Of a stretch of DNA of 64,000 nt, positions 1 to 7,890 are shown piece by piece (the first letter of the stretch is position 1; every line of letters begins with the position of its first letter). A program made the translations under genes and the position numbers. Below the pieces are notes generated by a model. That model saw only the letters and a list, made by a program, of their open reading frames with translations, was not told the origin of the DNA and ran no database searches. The stretch comes from Marinovum sp048263515 (GTDB lineage: Bacteria; Pseudomonadota; Alphaproteobacteria; Rhodobacterales; Rhodobacteraceae): assembly GCF_048263515.1 (NCBI RefSeq), contig NZ_JBLXEC010000004.1, positions 62,001 to 126,000 on the forward strand, read 5' to 3'.

Positions 1-150
1 GAGCGCAAAGACCAGCAGCGTCAGCCAGGCCAGCGCCGCCCATATCCAGACACCCCCCCAGATACCCGCCGCAACAAGCAGCAGGACAGGCGCAAAAGTG
101 GCAGCGGCAAAGCGGGTCACGCGGGTTTCCTTCGGTTGTGTGACGTCCAT
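1..150 (-). CDS. Probable alkane 1-monooxygenase (AlkB-type), N-terminal fragment
   Basis: Only the first 50 codons are inside the window; the gene runs off the left edge. The translation is a short polar start followed by hydrophobic segments (FAPVLLLVAAG and WAALAWLTLLVF), which resembles the N-terminus of the membrane-bound di-iron alkane 1-monooxygenases of Rhodobacteraceae. None of the diagnostic histidine boxes is visible, so this rests on N-terminal resemblance alone. The ATG at 150 has a poor ribosome site. A GTG at 120 (start MTRFAAATF) has AAGGAAA just upstream and may be the real start. The gene is divergent from the neighbouring flavoprotein gene. Confidence 0.45.
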   Translation of the reverse strand, partial: MDVTQPKETRVTRFAAATFAPVLLLVAAGIWGGVWIWAALAWLTLLVFAL

Positions 151-294
151 AGATGAAGATTTGGTTTCCGATAGGACAATTGAGGGAATTTTCGCGGCAA
201 ATGGCAACGCGAAAGGCGGGCGAGAGGTCGCATTTGACCTCGCACGGCGCGCCGGGGCTTTCTATGGTCGCGGCAAGTCAGGGAAGGAAACGTG

Positions 295-1980
295 ATGGCA
301 CTCGACGAACGCAAGGGCGTCTGGAAATCCGGCCGCGGCAAGGGGCGGCGCACGCCCAAGGGCCGGCAGTTCGAGGATCAGGCGCTGGCCGAGGTTCAGG
401 CGCTGCTGGGTGACCGGCCACGGCGGCGCGACCTGCTGATCGAGTTCCTGCACCTGATCCAGGACACTTATGGCCACCTCGCGGCGCGCCACCTGCGGGC
501 GCTCTGCGAAGAGATGAAGCTTCCAATGGCCGAGGTCTGGGAGGTGGCGACCTTCTATGCCCATTTCGATCCGCTGCGCGAGGACGACACCCCGCCGCCG
601 GCGCTGACCATCCGGGTCTGCGATTCGCTGTCCTGCGAACTGGCAGGCGCGGAGGCGCTGCGCGCTGCTCTGGAAGACGGGCTGGACCCCTCGGAGGTGC
701 GCGTGCTGCGCGCGCCCTGCATGGGCCGTTGCGACACCGCGCCGGTGCTGGAACTGGGCCATCACCACGTCGATTTTGCCGATGTCGACAAGGTCAAGGC
801 AGCGATTGCCTCTGGCGAGACCCATGCACATATCCCGGATTATCAAGGGTTTGCGGACTATCGTGAAGGTGGCGGTTACCAGACCCTGACCGAACTGCGC
901 CGCTCTGGCGACTGGGAGGCGGTGCAGGACAAGGTGCTGGCGTCGGGCCTGCGCGGGCTCGGCGGCGCGGGTTTTCCGTCCGGCAAGAAATGGGGCTTCG
1001 TGCGGGCCAACCCGGGGCCGCGCTACCTTGCCGTCAATGGCGACGAGGGCGAGCCCGGAACCTTCAAGGACCGCTTCTACCTCGAGCGGGAACCGCATGT
1101 TTTCCTTGAGGGAATGCTGATCGCCGCCTGGGCGGTCGAGGCCGAGACCTGCTTCATCTACTTGCGCGACGAATACCCGTCGGTGCTGGAGATCCTCCGC
1201 CGCGAGATCGCCGCGCTGGAAGAGGCCGGCATCGTCGAGCCGGGCTATATCGACCTGCGCCGCGGCGCCGGCGCCTATATCTGCGGCGAAGAAAGCGCGA
1301 TGATCGAGTCGATCGAGGGCAAACGCGGTTTGCCGCGCCACCGGCCGCCCTATGTGGCGCAGGTCGGCATCTTCGATCGGCCGACGCTGGTCCACAACGT
1401 CGAGACGCTTCATTGGGTCGCGCGGGTCTGTCGCGAGGGGCCGGAAATCCTGTCGAGCGTCGAGAAGAACGGCCGCAAGGGGCTGCGCTCCTACTCGGTG
1501 TCAGGACGGGTGAAAAAGCCCGGCGTTCACCTGCTGCCGGCGGGCTCGACCATCCTCGATGTCATCGCGGCGGCGGGCGGCATGAGCGACGGTCATGTCT
1601 TCAAGGCCTACCAGCCGGGCGGGCCGTCCTCGGGCCTGCTACCGGCCTCGATGGACGACATCCCGCTCGATTTCGACACCCTGCAGCCGCATGGCAGCTT
1701 TATCGGCTCGGCGGCGGTGGTGGTGCTGTCGGAGCAGGACAGGGCGCGCGATGCGGCGCTCAACATGCTGCGGTTTTTCGAAGACGAGAGTTGCGGGCAA
1801 TGCACGCCCTGCCGGGTGGGCTGCGAAAAGGCGGTCAAGCTGATGCAGGCGGAGCAGTGGGACCAGGGGCTGCTGGAAGAGGTCAGCCAAGCGATGGCCG
1901 ATGCCTCGATCTGCGGGCTGGGGCAGGCGGCGCCGAACCCGATCCGTCTGGTGATGAAGCACTTTCCGGACGAAATCTGA
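295..1980 (+). CDS. Fused NuoE/NuoF-type NAD-dependent formate dehydrogenase flavoprotein (FdsG-FdsB fusion)
   Basis: This 561-residue protein joins a thioredoxin-like [2Fe-2S] domain to an NADH/FMN-binding domain. The first part has Cys109-x4-Cys114 and Cys142-x3-Cys146, the NuoE cluster pattern. The second has GLGGAGFPSG and GDEGEPGTFKDR (NADH and FMN binding) and Cys500, Cys503, Cys506 and Cys540, the NuoF [4Fe-4S] ligands. In soluble formate dehydrogenases this part passes electrons from the molybdenum subunit to NAD+. HoxF of NAD-hydrogenases is also a NuoE-NuoF fusion, so the partner enzyme is not certain. No catalytic alpha subunit or maturation gene is adjacent; the next gene is convergent. 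AGGAA at 284-288 serves the ATG at 295; an in-frame GTG at 292 is an alternative. Confidence 0.85.
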   Translation: MALDERKGVWKSGRGKGRRTPKGRQFEDQALAEVQALLGDRPRRRDLLIEFLHLIQDTYGHLAARHLRALCEEMKLPMAEVWEVATFYAHFDPLREDDTPPPALTIRVCDSLSCELAGAEALRAALEDGLDPSEVRVLRAPCMGRCDTAPVLELGHHHVDFADVDKVKAAIASGETHAHIPDYQGFADYREGGGYQTLTELRRSGDWEAVQDKVLASGLRGLGGAGFPSGKKWGFVRANPGPRYLAVNGDEGEPGTFKDRFYLEREPHVFLEGMLIAAWAVEAETCFIYLRDEYPSVLEILRREIAALEEAGIVEPGYIDLRRGAGAYICGEESAMIESIEGKRGLPRHRPPYVAQVGIFDRPTLVHNVETLHWVARVCREGPEILSSVEKNGRKGLRSYSVSGRVKKPGVHLLPAGSTILDVIAAAGGMSDGHVFKAYQPGGPSSGLLPASMDDIPLDFDTLQPHGSFIGSAAVVVLSEQDRARDAALNMLRFFEDESCGQCTPCRVGCEKAVKLMQAEQWDQGLLEEVSQAMADASICGLGQAAPNPIRLVMKHFPDEI

Positions 1981-1982
1981 GC

Positions 1983-2056
1983 GGGGCGTGAGGGGCGCTG
2001 CCCCTCTTGGCCTGCGGCCAATTCACCCCGAGGGTATTTGTGAACAGAAGAAGGCC
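1983..2056. repeat. REP-like intergenic palindromic element, copy A
   Basis: GGGGCG...GCTGCCCC palindrome followed by CCCCGAGGGTATTTGTGAACAGAAGAAG-type sequence. It lies between the convergent genes ending at 1980 and 2079. Related copies are at 10910, 16995, 30290, 31772, 54815 and 60940. It probably acts as a bidirectional terminator. Confidence 0.6.
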
Positions 2057-2078
2057 TTTGGGCGGTGCCTGAGGGCCT

Positions 2079-2894
2079 TCAGTAGTTCTTGTAGACGACG
2101 CAGGTGCATCCGGCGCGGCGGGCGTCGCGGCAGAGGTCGCTGGCGGCCTCGCGCTGCATCCGGCTGACCCGCGCCATCCAGTAGCCGGGGCGGCCGCGCA
2201 CCCGGTTTTCCACGAAGATGATGTCGGGGCTGTCGCCCACCACCTTGCGGCAGCTGCGGGTGGCGCGGGTGAAATTGACGCGCGCCTTGTCGCGGCTGTC
2301 GCCAAAGGCCAGCTGTGCGCCCCATTTCGCCAGTTTCGGCTTGGGGCGGACCTTGGGGCGCAGGCTGCGCTGGGCCGGATCGACCAGAGCGAGTGTAATG
2401 GGGGCGGGTTCTGGCATCGGCTGCAGCTCTGGCAGCGGCTCGCCCCAGCGACCGTCGATCAACTCGACGCAGGCGGTGAGGAAATCGGCATCAGAGGCAA
2501 GGCGGAACTCCGGCACTTCCTGCGGGTTGTCCCGCCAGAACTCGGGCGTCTCGCCGGTGGTGACAATGACGAAATCCACCGTCGCCGGCGGTACGCCGCC
2601 CCCCGTCAGGAAACCCTCGGCCTGGGTTTCGCCGCCGGCCAGCACCAGAGCGGCGAGGCCGGGGGAGCCGTATCGTTGCTGCAGGGCGGCGAGGATGCCG
2701 GCGGTGGTCGGGATGGCCTCGGGCGAGGTGATTTCGCCGCGGTCGAGCAGCGCCCGGGCGAGGAAGGCAGGGGAGAGGCCCACGGCCAGGGCCGCCTCTT
2801 CGATGCGCGGGCAGGCCGCAGCACCGGTCCCGGCGGCCCGGGCGGCTGGGGGCAGGAGCATCAGGAGGAAACAGGCAAGGATTGCTGGCCGCAT
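2079..2894 (-). CDS. Exported protein with degenerate transglycosylase-like region and C-terminal SPOR-like domain
   Basis: The 271-residue protein opens with a signal peptide (MRPAILACFLLMLLPPAARA). Residues about 28-130 resemble the tail of a lytic transglycosylase SLT fold: the segment from AALQQRYGSPGLAALVLAGG to GVPPATVDFV parallels the usual FGNLELALAAYNAG...LP.ET..YV block, but no clear catalytic glutamate-serine motif is seen. A proline-rich linker leads to about 80 C-terminal residues (AKWGAQLAFGDS to CVVYKNY) that look like a SPOR domain, the fold that binds denuded septal glycan. The likely place of action is the periplasm at the division site. Function is inferred from the domains; no enzymatic activity can be claimed. 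Confidence 0.6.
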   Translation of the reverse strand: MRPAILACFLLMLLPPAARAAGTGAAACPRIEEAALAVGLSPAFLARALLDRGEITSPEAIPTTAGILAALQQRYGSPGLAALVLAGGETQAEGFLTGGGVPPATVDFVIVTTGETPEFWRDNPQEVPEFRLASDADFLTACVELIDGRWGEPLPELQPMPEPAPITLALVDPAQRSLRPKVRPKPKLAKWGAQLAFGDSRDKARVNFTRATRSCRKVVGDSPDIIFVENRVRGRPGYWMARVSRMQREAASDLCRDARRAGCTCVVYKNY

Positions 2895-2986
2895 GAGGCC
2901 AATGTGTGGCGGCGGCGATTCAAGTCAACCAGACCTTTTACTGGTGACACGAAAGTTATAGGTGAAACACAAAGGAGACCTGTGCC

Positions 2987-4306
2987 ATGTCGTTTTTCGG
3001 AAAGCTCAAGGACCGGCTTCTCAAGTCCTCGTCAAAGCTGGATCAAGGGCTTGAAGCGATTGTCGAAGAGGGCGGCGAGATTGCCGCCGCTGACCCGGAT
3101 GTGACCCCGGGGCCGGACACCGCGCCAGAGCCCGCGCCGGAGGTGGTGCCGGAGCCCGATCCGACGCCAACGCCGGAACCCGAGACCGTGCCGGCGCCGG
3201 AACCTGAAAAGGTGCCGGAGCCCGAGACCGTACCGTCGCCCGATCCGGTGCCACATCCGCAGCCCGACGTCACGCCGACACCGGCGCCGACCGAGGTGCC
3301 CCAGCCTGATCTGCCACAAGGCGTGCCGGGCCCGGCCGAGACCCCGCAGGAGATGCCCGGCACCACCTCGCCGGTGGAACTGCCGATCCCCGAGACCCCG
3401 GCCGAGGTACCGACCCGCAAGCCCGGCCTTCTGGGCCGGCTGCTGAGGCGGGGGGCAGAGCCCGAAGTGCTGCGCCGCACGCTGGATGACGAGATGATCG
3501 AGCAGCTCGAAGAGCTGCTCATCGCCTCTGACATGGGAGTGGACACGGCGCTCAGGGTCACGGCCAACATGGCCGAGGGGCGCTATGGCAGGAAGCTGTC
3601 GGTCAACGAGATCAAGCAGTTGCTCTCTCGCGAGATTGCCAGGGTGATGGAGCCCGTGGCCCGCCCGCTGCCGCTTTATGCCAAGAAGCCTCAGGTTGTC
3701 CTGGTGGTGGGGGTCAATGGCTCGGGCAAGACCACGACGATCGGCAAGCTTGCCAGCCAGTTCCGCGCCGCCGGCAAGTCGGTGGTGATCGCCGCCGGCG
3801 ATACCTTTCGCGCCGCGGCGGTTGAACAGCTGCAGGTCTGGGGCGATCGCGCCGGGGTGCCGGTGCTGACCGCGCCGGAAGGCTCCGATCCCGCGAGCCT
3901 GGCCTTTGACGCCATGGAACAGGCGGCGCGCGATGGCGCCGACCTGCTGATAATCGACACCGCCGGCCGCCTGCAGAACCGCAAGGACCTGATGGAAGAG
4001 CTGTCCAAGATCGTCAGGGTGATCCGCAAGAAGGACCCCGATGCGCCGCACAACACGCTCCTGGTGCTCGACGCCACCACCGGCCAGAACGCGCTGTCGC
4101 AGGTCAAGACGTTTCAGGAGCTGGCCAATGTCACCGGCCTGGTGATGACCAAGCTCGACGGCACCGCCAAGGGCGGTGTGCTCGTGGCCCTGGCCGACAA
4201 GTTCGGCCTGCCGATCCATGCCATCGGCGTGGGCGAGAAGATCGACGATCTTGCGCCCTTCGACCCTGAGGATTTTGCCGCCGCGCTCACCGGTCTCGAC
4301 CGCTAG
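2987..4306 (+). CDS. ftsY: Signal recognition particle receptor FtsY
   Basis: FtsY is the membrane-associated GTPase that docks SRP-ribosome complexes at the Sec translocon. The 439 residues comprise an N-terminal extension (about 30-140) that is almost entirely Pro/Glu/Asp/Val in PEP-like repeats, then the N domain (about 140-230) and the G domain with P-loop GVNGSGKTTT near residue 240, DTAGRLQNRKDL and TKLDGTAKGG. The acidic extension is the variable A domain and is longer and more repetitive than in many relatives. The start has AAGGAG about ten bases upstream. The gene stands alone and converges on the MgtC-like gene, with only five bases between the stops. Confidence 0.97.
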   Translation: MSFFGKLKDRLLKSSSKLDQGLEAIVEEGGEIAAADPDVTPGPDTAPEPAPEVVPEPDPTPTPEPETVPAPEPEKVPEPETVPSPDPVPHPQPDVTPTPAPTEVPQPDLPQGVPGPAETPQEMPGTTSPVELPIPETPAEVPTRKPGLLGRLLRRGAEPEVLRRTLDDEMIEQLEELLIASDMGVDTALRVTANMAEGRYGRKLSVNEIKQLLSREIARVMEPVARPLPLYAKKPQVVLVVGVNGSGKTTTIGKLASQFRAAGKSVVIAAGDTFRAAAVEQLQVWGDRAGVPVLTAPEGSDPASLAFDAMEQAARDGADLLIIDTAGRLQNRKDLMEELSKIVRVIRKKDPDAPHNTLLVLDATTGQNALSQVKTFQELANVTGLVMTKLDGTAKGGVLVALADKFGLPIHAIGVGEKIDDLAPFDPEDFAAALTGLDR

Positions 4307-4311
4307 ACCCC

Positions 4312-4794
4312 TCAGTGGGTGCCGAATATCCGTTCCACCTGTCTCAGCAGAAAGATCACCGTCACCACGATCACTGTGGCCAGCGCTGCCAGCGGCATCT
4401 GACCCGCACCGCAGCCAAGGCCCACCGCGCCCGCCAGCCAGAGCGAGGCCCCGGTGGTCACGTTCTTCACCTCGCCCTGCGCGGTAAAGATCAGCCCCGC
4501 CGCCAGAAAGGCGACACCGGCGGTCACCGCCTCGATCATCCGCAGGGGGTCGTGCTGCTGCTCGTTCTTGTCGCCGAAGTCGAGCTGGCTGATCTCGAGC
4601 CCGAGGATGACAAAGAGGCAGGCCGCGACCGAGACGAGGATATGGGTCCTGAGACCCGCGGGCTTGCGCCGCCATTCCCGCTCGGCGCCGATGATGCCGG
4701 CCAGGAACACCGCAGCCAGAAGCCGCGCCAGCGCCGCGCCGACCGGCACCACCGAGAAGTTGTTCTGAAATTCCCCGAGTATCTGCTGGAGCAT
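4312..4794 (-). CDS. MgtC/SapB family inner-membrane protein
   Basis: The 160-residue protein has four hydrophobic segments and the family signature FLAGIIGAEREWRRKPAGLRTH near residues 30-52, followed by GAGLIFTAQGEV...TTGASLWLAGAVGLGCGAG-type helices. MgtC/SapB proteins are linked to growth under magnesium limitation, and the best-studied member modulates the F-type ATPase. The cytosolic ACT-like tail of true virulence MgtC is absent, so this is the short SapB form. It faces ftsY tail to tail. No riboswitch or leader is evident upstream. Confidence 0.85.
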   Translation of the reverse strand: MLQQILGEFQNNFSVVPVGAALARLLAAVFLAGIIGAEREWRRKPAGLRTHILVSVAACLFVILGLEISQLDFGDKNEQQHDPLRMIEAVTAGVAFLAAGLIFTAQGEVKNVTTGASLWLAGAVGLGCGAGQMPLAALATVIVVTVIFLLRQVERIFGTH

Positions 4795-4984
4795 GGTCCG
4801 TCTTCCTGCTGCGCCGGTTCAACGCCCGAGGCCCGGGCTTGTTCCGTAGGGGCTTCGCCCACATGCGCGTGATCAACCACGCCAGATGGCTCGACAAGTC
4901 GGGGGCCGCGGCTGTATTGCGCGGGGGAGCGGTGGCCCGGCGGATGTCGGGATCATTGAAACATGTGGGGTAAAAGAGGTTCAG

Positions 4985-5593
4985 ATGGCTGAGACAAAAC
5001 GGATCAACCCGGTGCTGAAGCAGGTGCTGGAACTGGGCCCGCCGCTGGCCTTCTTTGGGCTCTACCTCTGGCTCAAGGAGGACACCTTTGTCCTCGGCGG
5101 CACCGAGTATACCGGCTTCATCGTTGCCACGGTGTTGTTTGTGCCGATCATGCTGGTCGCCATGGGCGTGCTCTGGGCACTGACCGGGGCGCTGAGCAGG
5201 ATGCAGGTGTTCACCGCGATCATGGTGATCTTCTTCGGTGCGCTGACCGCCTGGTTCAATGACGAGCGGTTCTTCAAGATGAAGACCTCGCTGGTCTACG
5301 GTTTCTTTGCCCTGCTTCTGGGGATCGGGCTGCTGCGCGGCAAGTCCTATCTGGCTTACGTGCTGTCGGATGCGATCGACATGCGGGAAGAAGGCTGGAT
5401 GATCCTGACCCGGCGGCTCTGTCTCGGGTTCCTCGCGTTGGCGGTGGCGAACGAGGTGATCTGGCGCACCATGAGCACCGATGTCTGGGTCAAGATCGAG
5501 ACCTTCGGCTTTCCGATCCTGCTTTTTGCCTTCATCTGGGTGCAGTTCGCCGCGCTGCACAAGTACATGGACCTGGGCGACGACAAGGGCTGA
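4985..5593 (+). CDS. yciB: Septation protein YciB/IspZ family
   Basis: This is a 202-residue polytopic inner-membrane protein with about five or six helices. It matches the intracellular septation protein A family in its opening LKQVLELGPPLAFFGLY, in WFNDERFFKMKTSLVYGFFALLLGIGL, and in MREEGWMILTRRL followed by NEVIWRTMSTDVWVKIETFG. In enteric bacteria the protein interacts with elongation and division components and supports envelope integrity. The start at 4985 was preferred because the family begins just before the first helix; reading further upstream adds an unrelated Gly-rich tail. It is close to ftsY in this region but is on its own transcript. Confidence 0.9.
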   Translation: MAETKRINPVLKQVLELGPPLAFFGLYLWLKEDTFVLGGTEYTGFIVATVLFVPIMLVAMGVLWALTGALSRMQVFTAIMVIFFGALTAWFNDERFFKMKTSLVYGFFALLLGIGLLRGKSYLAYVLSDAIDMREEGWMILTRRLCLGFLALAVANEVIWRTMSTDVWVKIETFGFPILLFAFIWVQFAALHKYMDLGDDKG

Positions 5594-5599
5594 GGCCGC

Positions 5600-6007
5600 T
5601 CAGCCCGCCCGCTGGCGCGCCTTGCCGGGGCGGCGGCAATAGTTGACCCAGGCGGTCTCGCAATGATGCGCCTCGCCGCGGAGCACGCCGCAGGCGACAT
5701 CGACGCCGATCCGCACGCAGGTCCACAAGCACCGACCCGCCAGCAGCGGACAGGCCCCCGAGGCGGCAAAGGCCCTGGCCGAGAAGGTCATGTCGGCTTG
5801 GCCGCCGAACAACCGGTTGAGCGCCAGCGAGGCCTTGAAGCAGATCACCTCGGTCACTTCGTCATCCATCACGTCGGGCGGCAGGGTGGTGCGGTCGCAA
5901 AGATCGGCGAAGGCCTGCGGTAGTCGGCGCAGGGCGGGCAGGGGGCCGCTGAGGCCTTGGGCGGCGCCGCGGCCCGGCGGTGGCGCGAGTTCATTGGACA
6001 GGGACAT
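5600..6007 (-). CDS. Conserved hypothetical protein, cysteine-containing
   Basis: I do not recognise a named family in this 135-residue protein. It has no signal peptide or membrane span. The central region DVMDDEVTEVICFKASLALNRLFGG and the C-terminal half with five cysteines (GACPLLAGRCLWTCVRIGVDVACGV, ETAWVNYCRR) look folded. It converges on yciB with six bases between the stops. Upstream is the metZ leader on the other strand, so the two share a divergent promoter region. The even codon position bias and clean start support a real gene. Confidence 0.6.
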   Translation of the reverse strand: MSLSNELAPPPGRGAAQGLSGPLPALRRLPQAFADLCDRTTLPPDVMDDEVTEVICFKASLALNRLFGGQADMTFSARAFAASGACPLLAGRCLWTCVRIGVDVACGVLRGEAHHCETAWVNYCRRPGKARQRAG

Positions 6008-6128
6008 CTGAGCCTCTCACTACATTTTGTGTGAAGGAGTTAGAGACACCCTATGACGCCCGCATGAAGCGGCGGTTACGCCACCGTGACGGTCTTGACC
6101 CGCTGCGCGCAACGCCATATGACCAGCC

Positions 6129-6183
6129 CCGTGGCGATTTGTTACCGGATTGCGGGCCACGTTAAATACTCCGCTAAAAGGTC
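6129..6183 (+). ncRNA. SAM-II riboswitch (metZ leader)
   Basis: The H-type pseudoknot consensus is present in order: P1 left arm GTGGC (6131-6135), the conserved GATTT, ACCGGATTGC, P1 right arm GCCAC (6156-6160), TTAAAT, then GCTAAAAGG (6173-6182). This matches SAM-II (metA motif) RNAs of alphaproteobacteria almost base for base in the conserved positions. S-adenosylmethionine binding should shut off the downstream metZ gene. Confidence 0.92.
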
Positions 6184-6190
6184 AGGAACG

Positions 6191-6229
6191 AAAGCCCCCC
6201 GTTCGCTTGGCCGCGCCCGGGGGGCTTTT
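6191..6229 (+). terminator. Intrinsic terminator inside the metZ leader
   Basis: A perfect 10-bp stem AAAGCCCCCC / GGGGGGCTTT (6191-6200 with 6219-6228) lies eight bases after the SAM-II aptamer and ends in a short T run. It sits before the metZ ribosome site and suggests control by attenuation rather than only by hiding the start site. Confidence 0.75.
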
Positions 6230-6248
6230 GGTTTGGAAGGACCACAGG

Positions 6249-7445
6249 ATGAGCAATGATTGGAAAAGCCGGACCAAGCTGGTGCACGGCGGGATTCGGC
6301 GGTCGCAATACAACGAGGTGAGCGAGGCGCTCTTTCTCACCCAGGGTTTCGTCTACGACACTGCCGAACAGGCCGAGGCGCGGTTCCTCGAGGCCGGGCC
6401 GGACGAGTTCATCTATGCCCGCTACGGCAACCCCACGGTGGCGATGTTCGAGGACCGGATCGCCGGTCTCGAAGGCGCCGAGGATGCCTTTGCCTGTGCC
6501 TCCGGCATGGCGGCGGTGCAGGGCGCGCTGATGGCGCTGGTCAAGGCCGGCGATCACGTGGTCGCGGCTCGGGCACTCTTTGGTTCCTGCCTGTTCATCC
6601 TGGAGAACATCCTGCCGAAGTTCGGTGTCGAGGTGACGCTGGTCGACGGCACCGATCTGGACGCCTGGCGCGCCGCGGTGCGGCCCGACACCAAGCTCTG
6701 TTTCTTCGAATCGATGTCCAATCCGACGCTCGAGATCGTCGACATCAAAGGCGTCGCCGAGATCGCCCATGCGGTGGGTGCGCTGGTGGTGTCCGACAAC
6801 GTCTTTTCGACGCCGATCTATTCCGATGCCATCGCGCAAGGGGCCGATATCGTCACCTATTCCGCCACCAAGCACATCGACGGCCAGGGCCGGGTGCTGG
6901 GCGGGGTGATCCTCGGACCCAAGGACCTGATCCGCGGCCCGATCGAGGCCTTCATGAAGCACACCGGCGGCGCGCTCAGCCCGTTCAACGCCTGGGTGCT
7001 GCTCAAAGGGCTCGAGACGATGGATCTGCGGGTGCGTGCCCAGACCGCCACGGCGCAGTATCTGGCCGAAAAGCTCGAAGGCAATCCGGCGCTGTCGCGG
7101 GTGATCTACCCCGGTCTCGCCTCGCACCCGCAGCATGAGCTGGCGATGCGCCAGCTTGGCGCCGGCGGCACGGTGCTGAGCTTCGACATCAAGGGCGGGC
7201 GCTCCGTGTCCTTCGATTTCCTCAACCGGCTGGAGATCGCGGTGATCTCCAACAATCTGGGCGACGCGAAAACGATTGCGACGCCGCCGGCCTTTACCAC
7301 CCACCAGCGGCTGCCCGATGACCAAAAGGAAACCTTGGGGATCACCCCGGGCCTGATTCGCCTGAGTTGTGGTCTCGAGGACCGCGACGACCTGCTGAAA
7401 GACCTGGAAACTGCCCTCGCGGCAGCCTTGGAAGCGGCAGAATAG
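6249..7445 (+). CDS. metZ: O-succinylhomoserine sulfhydrylase MetZ
   Basis: MetZ is a PLP enzyme that makes homocysteine from O-succinylhomoserine and sulfide in methionine synthesis. The 398-residue protein has the Cys/Met-metabolism fold: YARYGNPT near residue 57, FACASGMAAVQGAL, the cofactor block SDNVFSTPI and the PLP lysine in SATKHIDGQGR near residue 208. The C-terminal SCGLEDRDDLLKDLE is typical. GGAAGGACC precedes the ATG at 6249. The SAM-II riboswitch and terminator directly upstream give feedback control by the pathway end product, which strongly supports the methionine role over cystathionine gamma-synthase. Confidence 0.95.
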   Translation: MSNDWKSRTKLVHGGIRRSQYNEVSEALFLTQGFVYDTAEQAEARFLEAGPDEFIYARYGNPTVAMFEDRIAGLEGAEDAFACASGMAAVQGALMALVKAGDHVVAARALFGSCLFILENILPKFGVEVTLVDGTDLDAWRAAVRPDTKLCFFESMSNPTLEIVDIKGVAEIAHAVGALVVSDNVFSTPIYSDAIAQGADIVTYSATKHIDGQGRVLGGVILGPKDLIRGPIEAFMKHTGGALSPFNAWVLLKGLETMDLRVRAQTATAQYLAEKLEGNPALSRVIYPGLASHPQHELAMRQLGAGGTVLSFDIKGGRSVSFDFLNRLEIAVISNNLGDAKTIATPPAFTTHQRLPDDQKETLGITPGLIRLSCGLEDRDDLLKDLETALAAALEAAE

Positions 7446-7556
7446 TGGCGCAACGGCAAACTTTTGCGCAACACCGCGCATTTGCAGCAATTGGCTCTGG
7501 CATTTCTGAACGTGTTGGGCCATGCCTTGGGGGGACTCAAGTCTGATAGGTGAATT

Positions 7557-7751
7557 ATGAAAAAACTGATGATCTCTGCTGCTCTCGCAGCTTCCCTGGC
7601 CGCTCCCGTCGCAGCTCAGCAAGCTGACACTGCCGCAGACCCGTTCCTGTCGACCCAAGGCGCCACCGAACTGGGTGTTGTTCTCGGCATGACCTTGCTT
7701 GTAGGCGCGGCTGCGATTTCCGACGGCGACAGCTCGTCCGGCACCGACTGA
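7557..7751 (+). CDS. Small exported or membrane peptide, 64 aa
   Basis: The protein starts with a clear signal peptide (MKKLMISAALAASLAAPVAAQ). The mature part of about 43 residues holds a short hydrophobic stretch (GVVLGMTLLVGAAAI) and a Ser/Asp tail. I do not recognise a family. The gene is less GC-rich than its neighbours and uses many GCT, GCA and CTT codons, the pattern of strongly expressed short genes. A classical terminator follows 25 bases after the stop, so it is a complete monocistronic unit. ATAGGTGAATT is the likely ribosome site. Confidence 0.7.
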   Translation: MKKLMISAALAASLAAPVAAQQADTAADPFLSTQGATELGVVLGMTLLVGAAAISDGDSSSGTD

Positions 7752-7776
7752 TATCCGGCATCTGCCAACATGAAAG

Positions 7777-7804
7777 CGCCAGTTCCCTTGGAACTGGCGT
7801 TTTT
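7777..7804 (+). terminator. Rho-independent terminator
   Basis: Stem CGCCAGTTC / GAACTGGCG (about 7778-7799) with a short CCTTG-type loop and TTTTT immediately after. It ends the 64-residue gene's transcript. Confidence 0.9.
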
Positions 7805-7890
7805 GCACGTTCAGATGACTGTTCGGGCCATGGAATATTTACCTTTAGATGCTTAAATGGCTCCTGTGCCTGCGCAGAAAGGGGCCTTAG

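Noticed and set aside
3032..5560. Long open frame on the minus strand across ftsY, the MgtC-like gene and yciB
   Set aside because: It is the antisense shadow of three well-supported genes; high GC keeps the frame open, and the translation is Arg/His/Gln-rich without domains.
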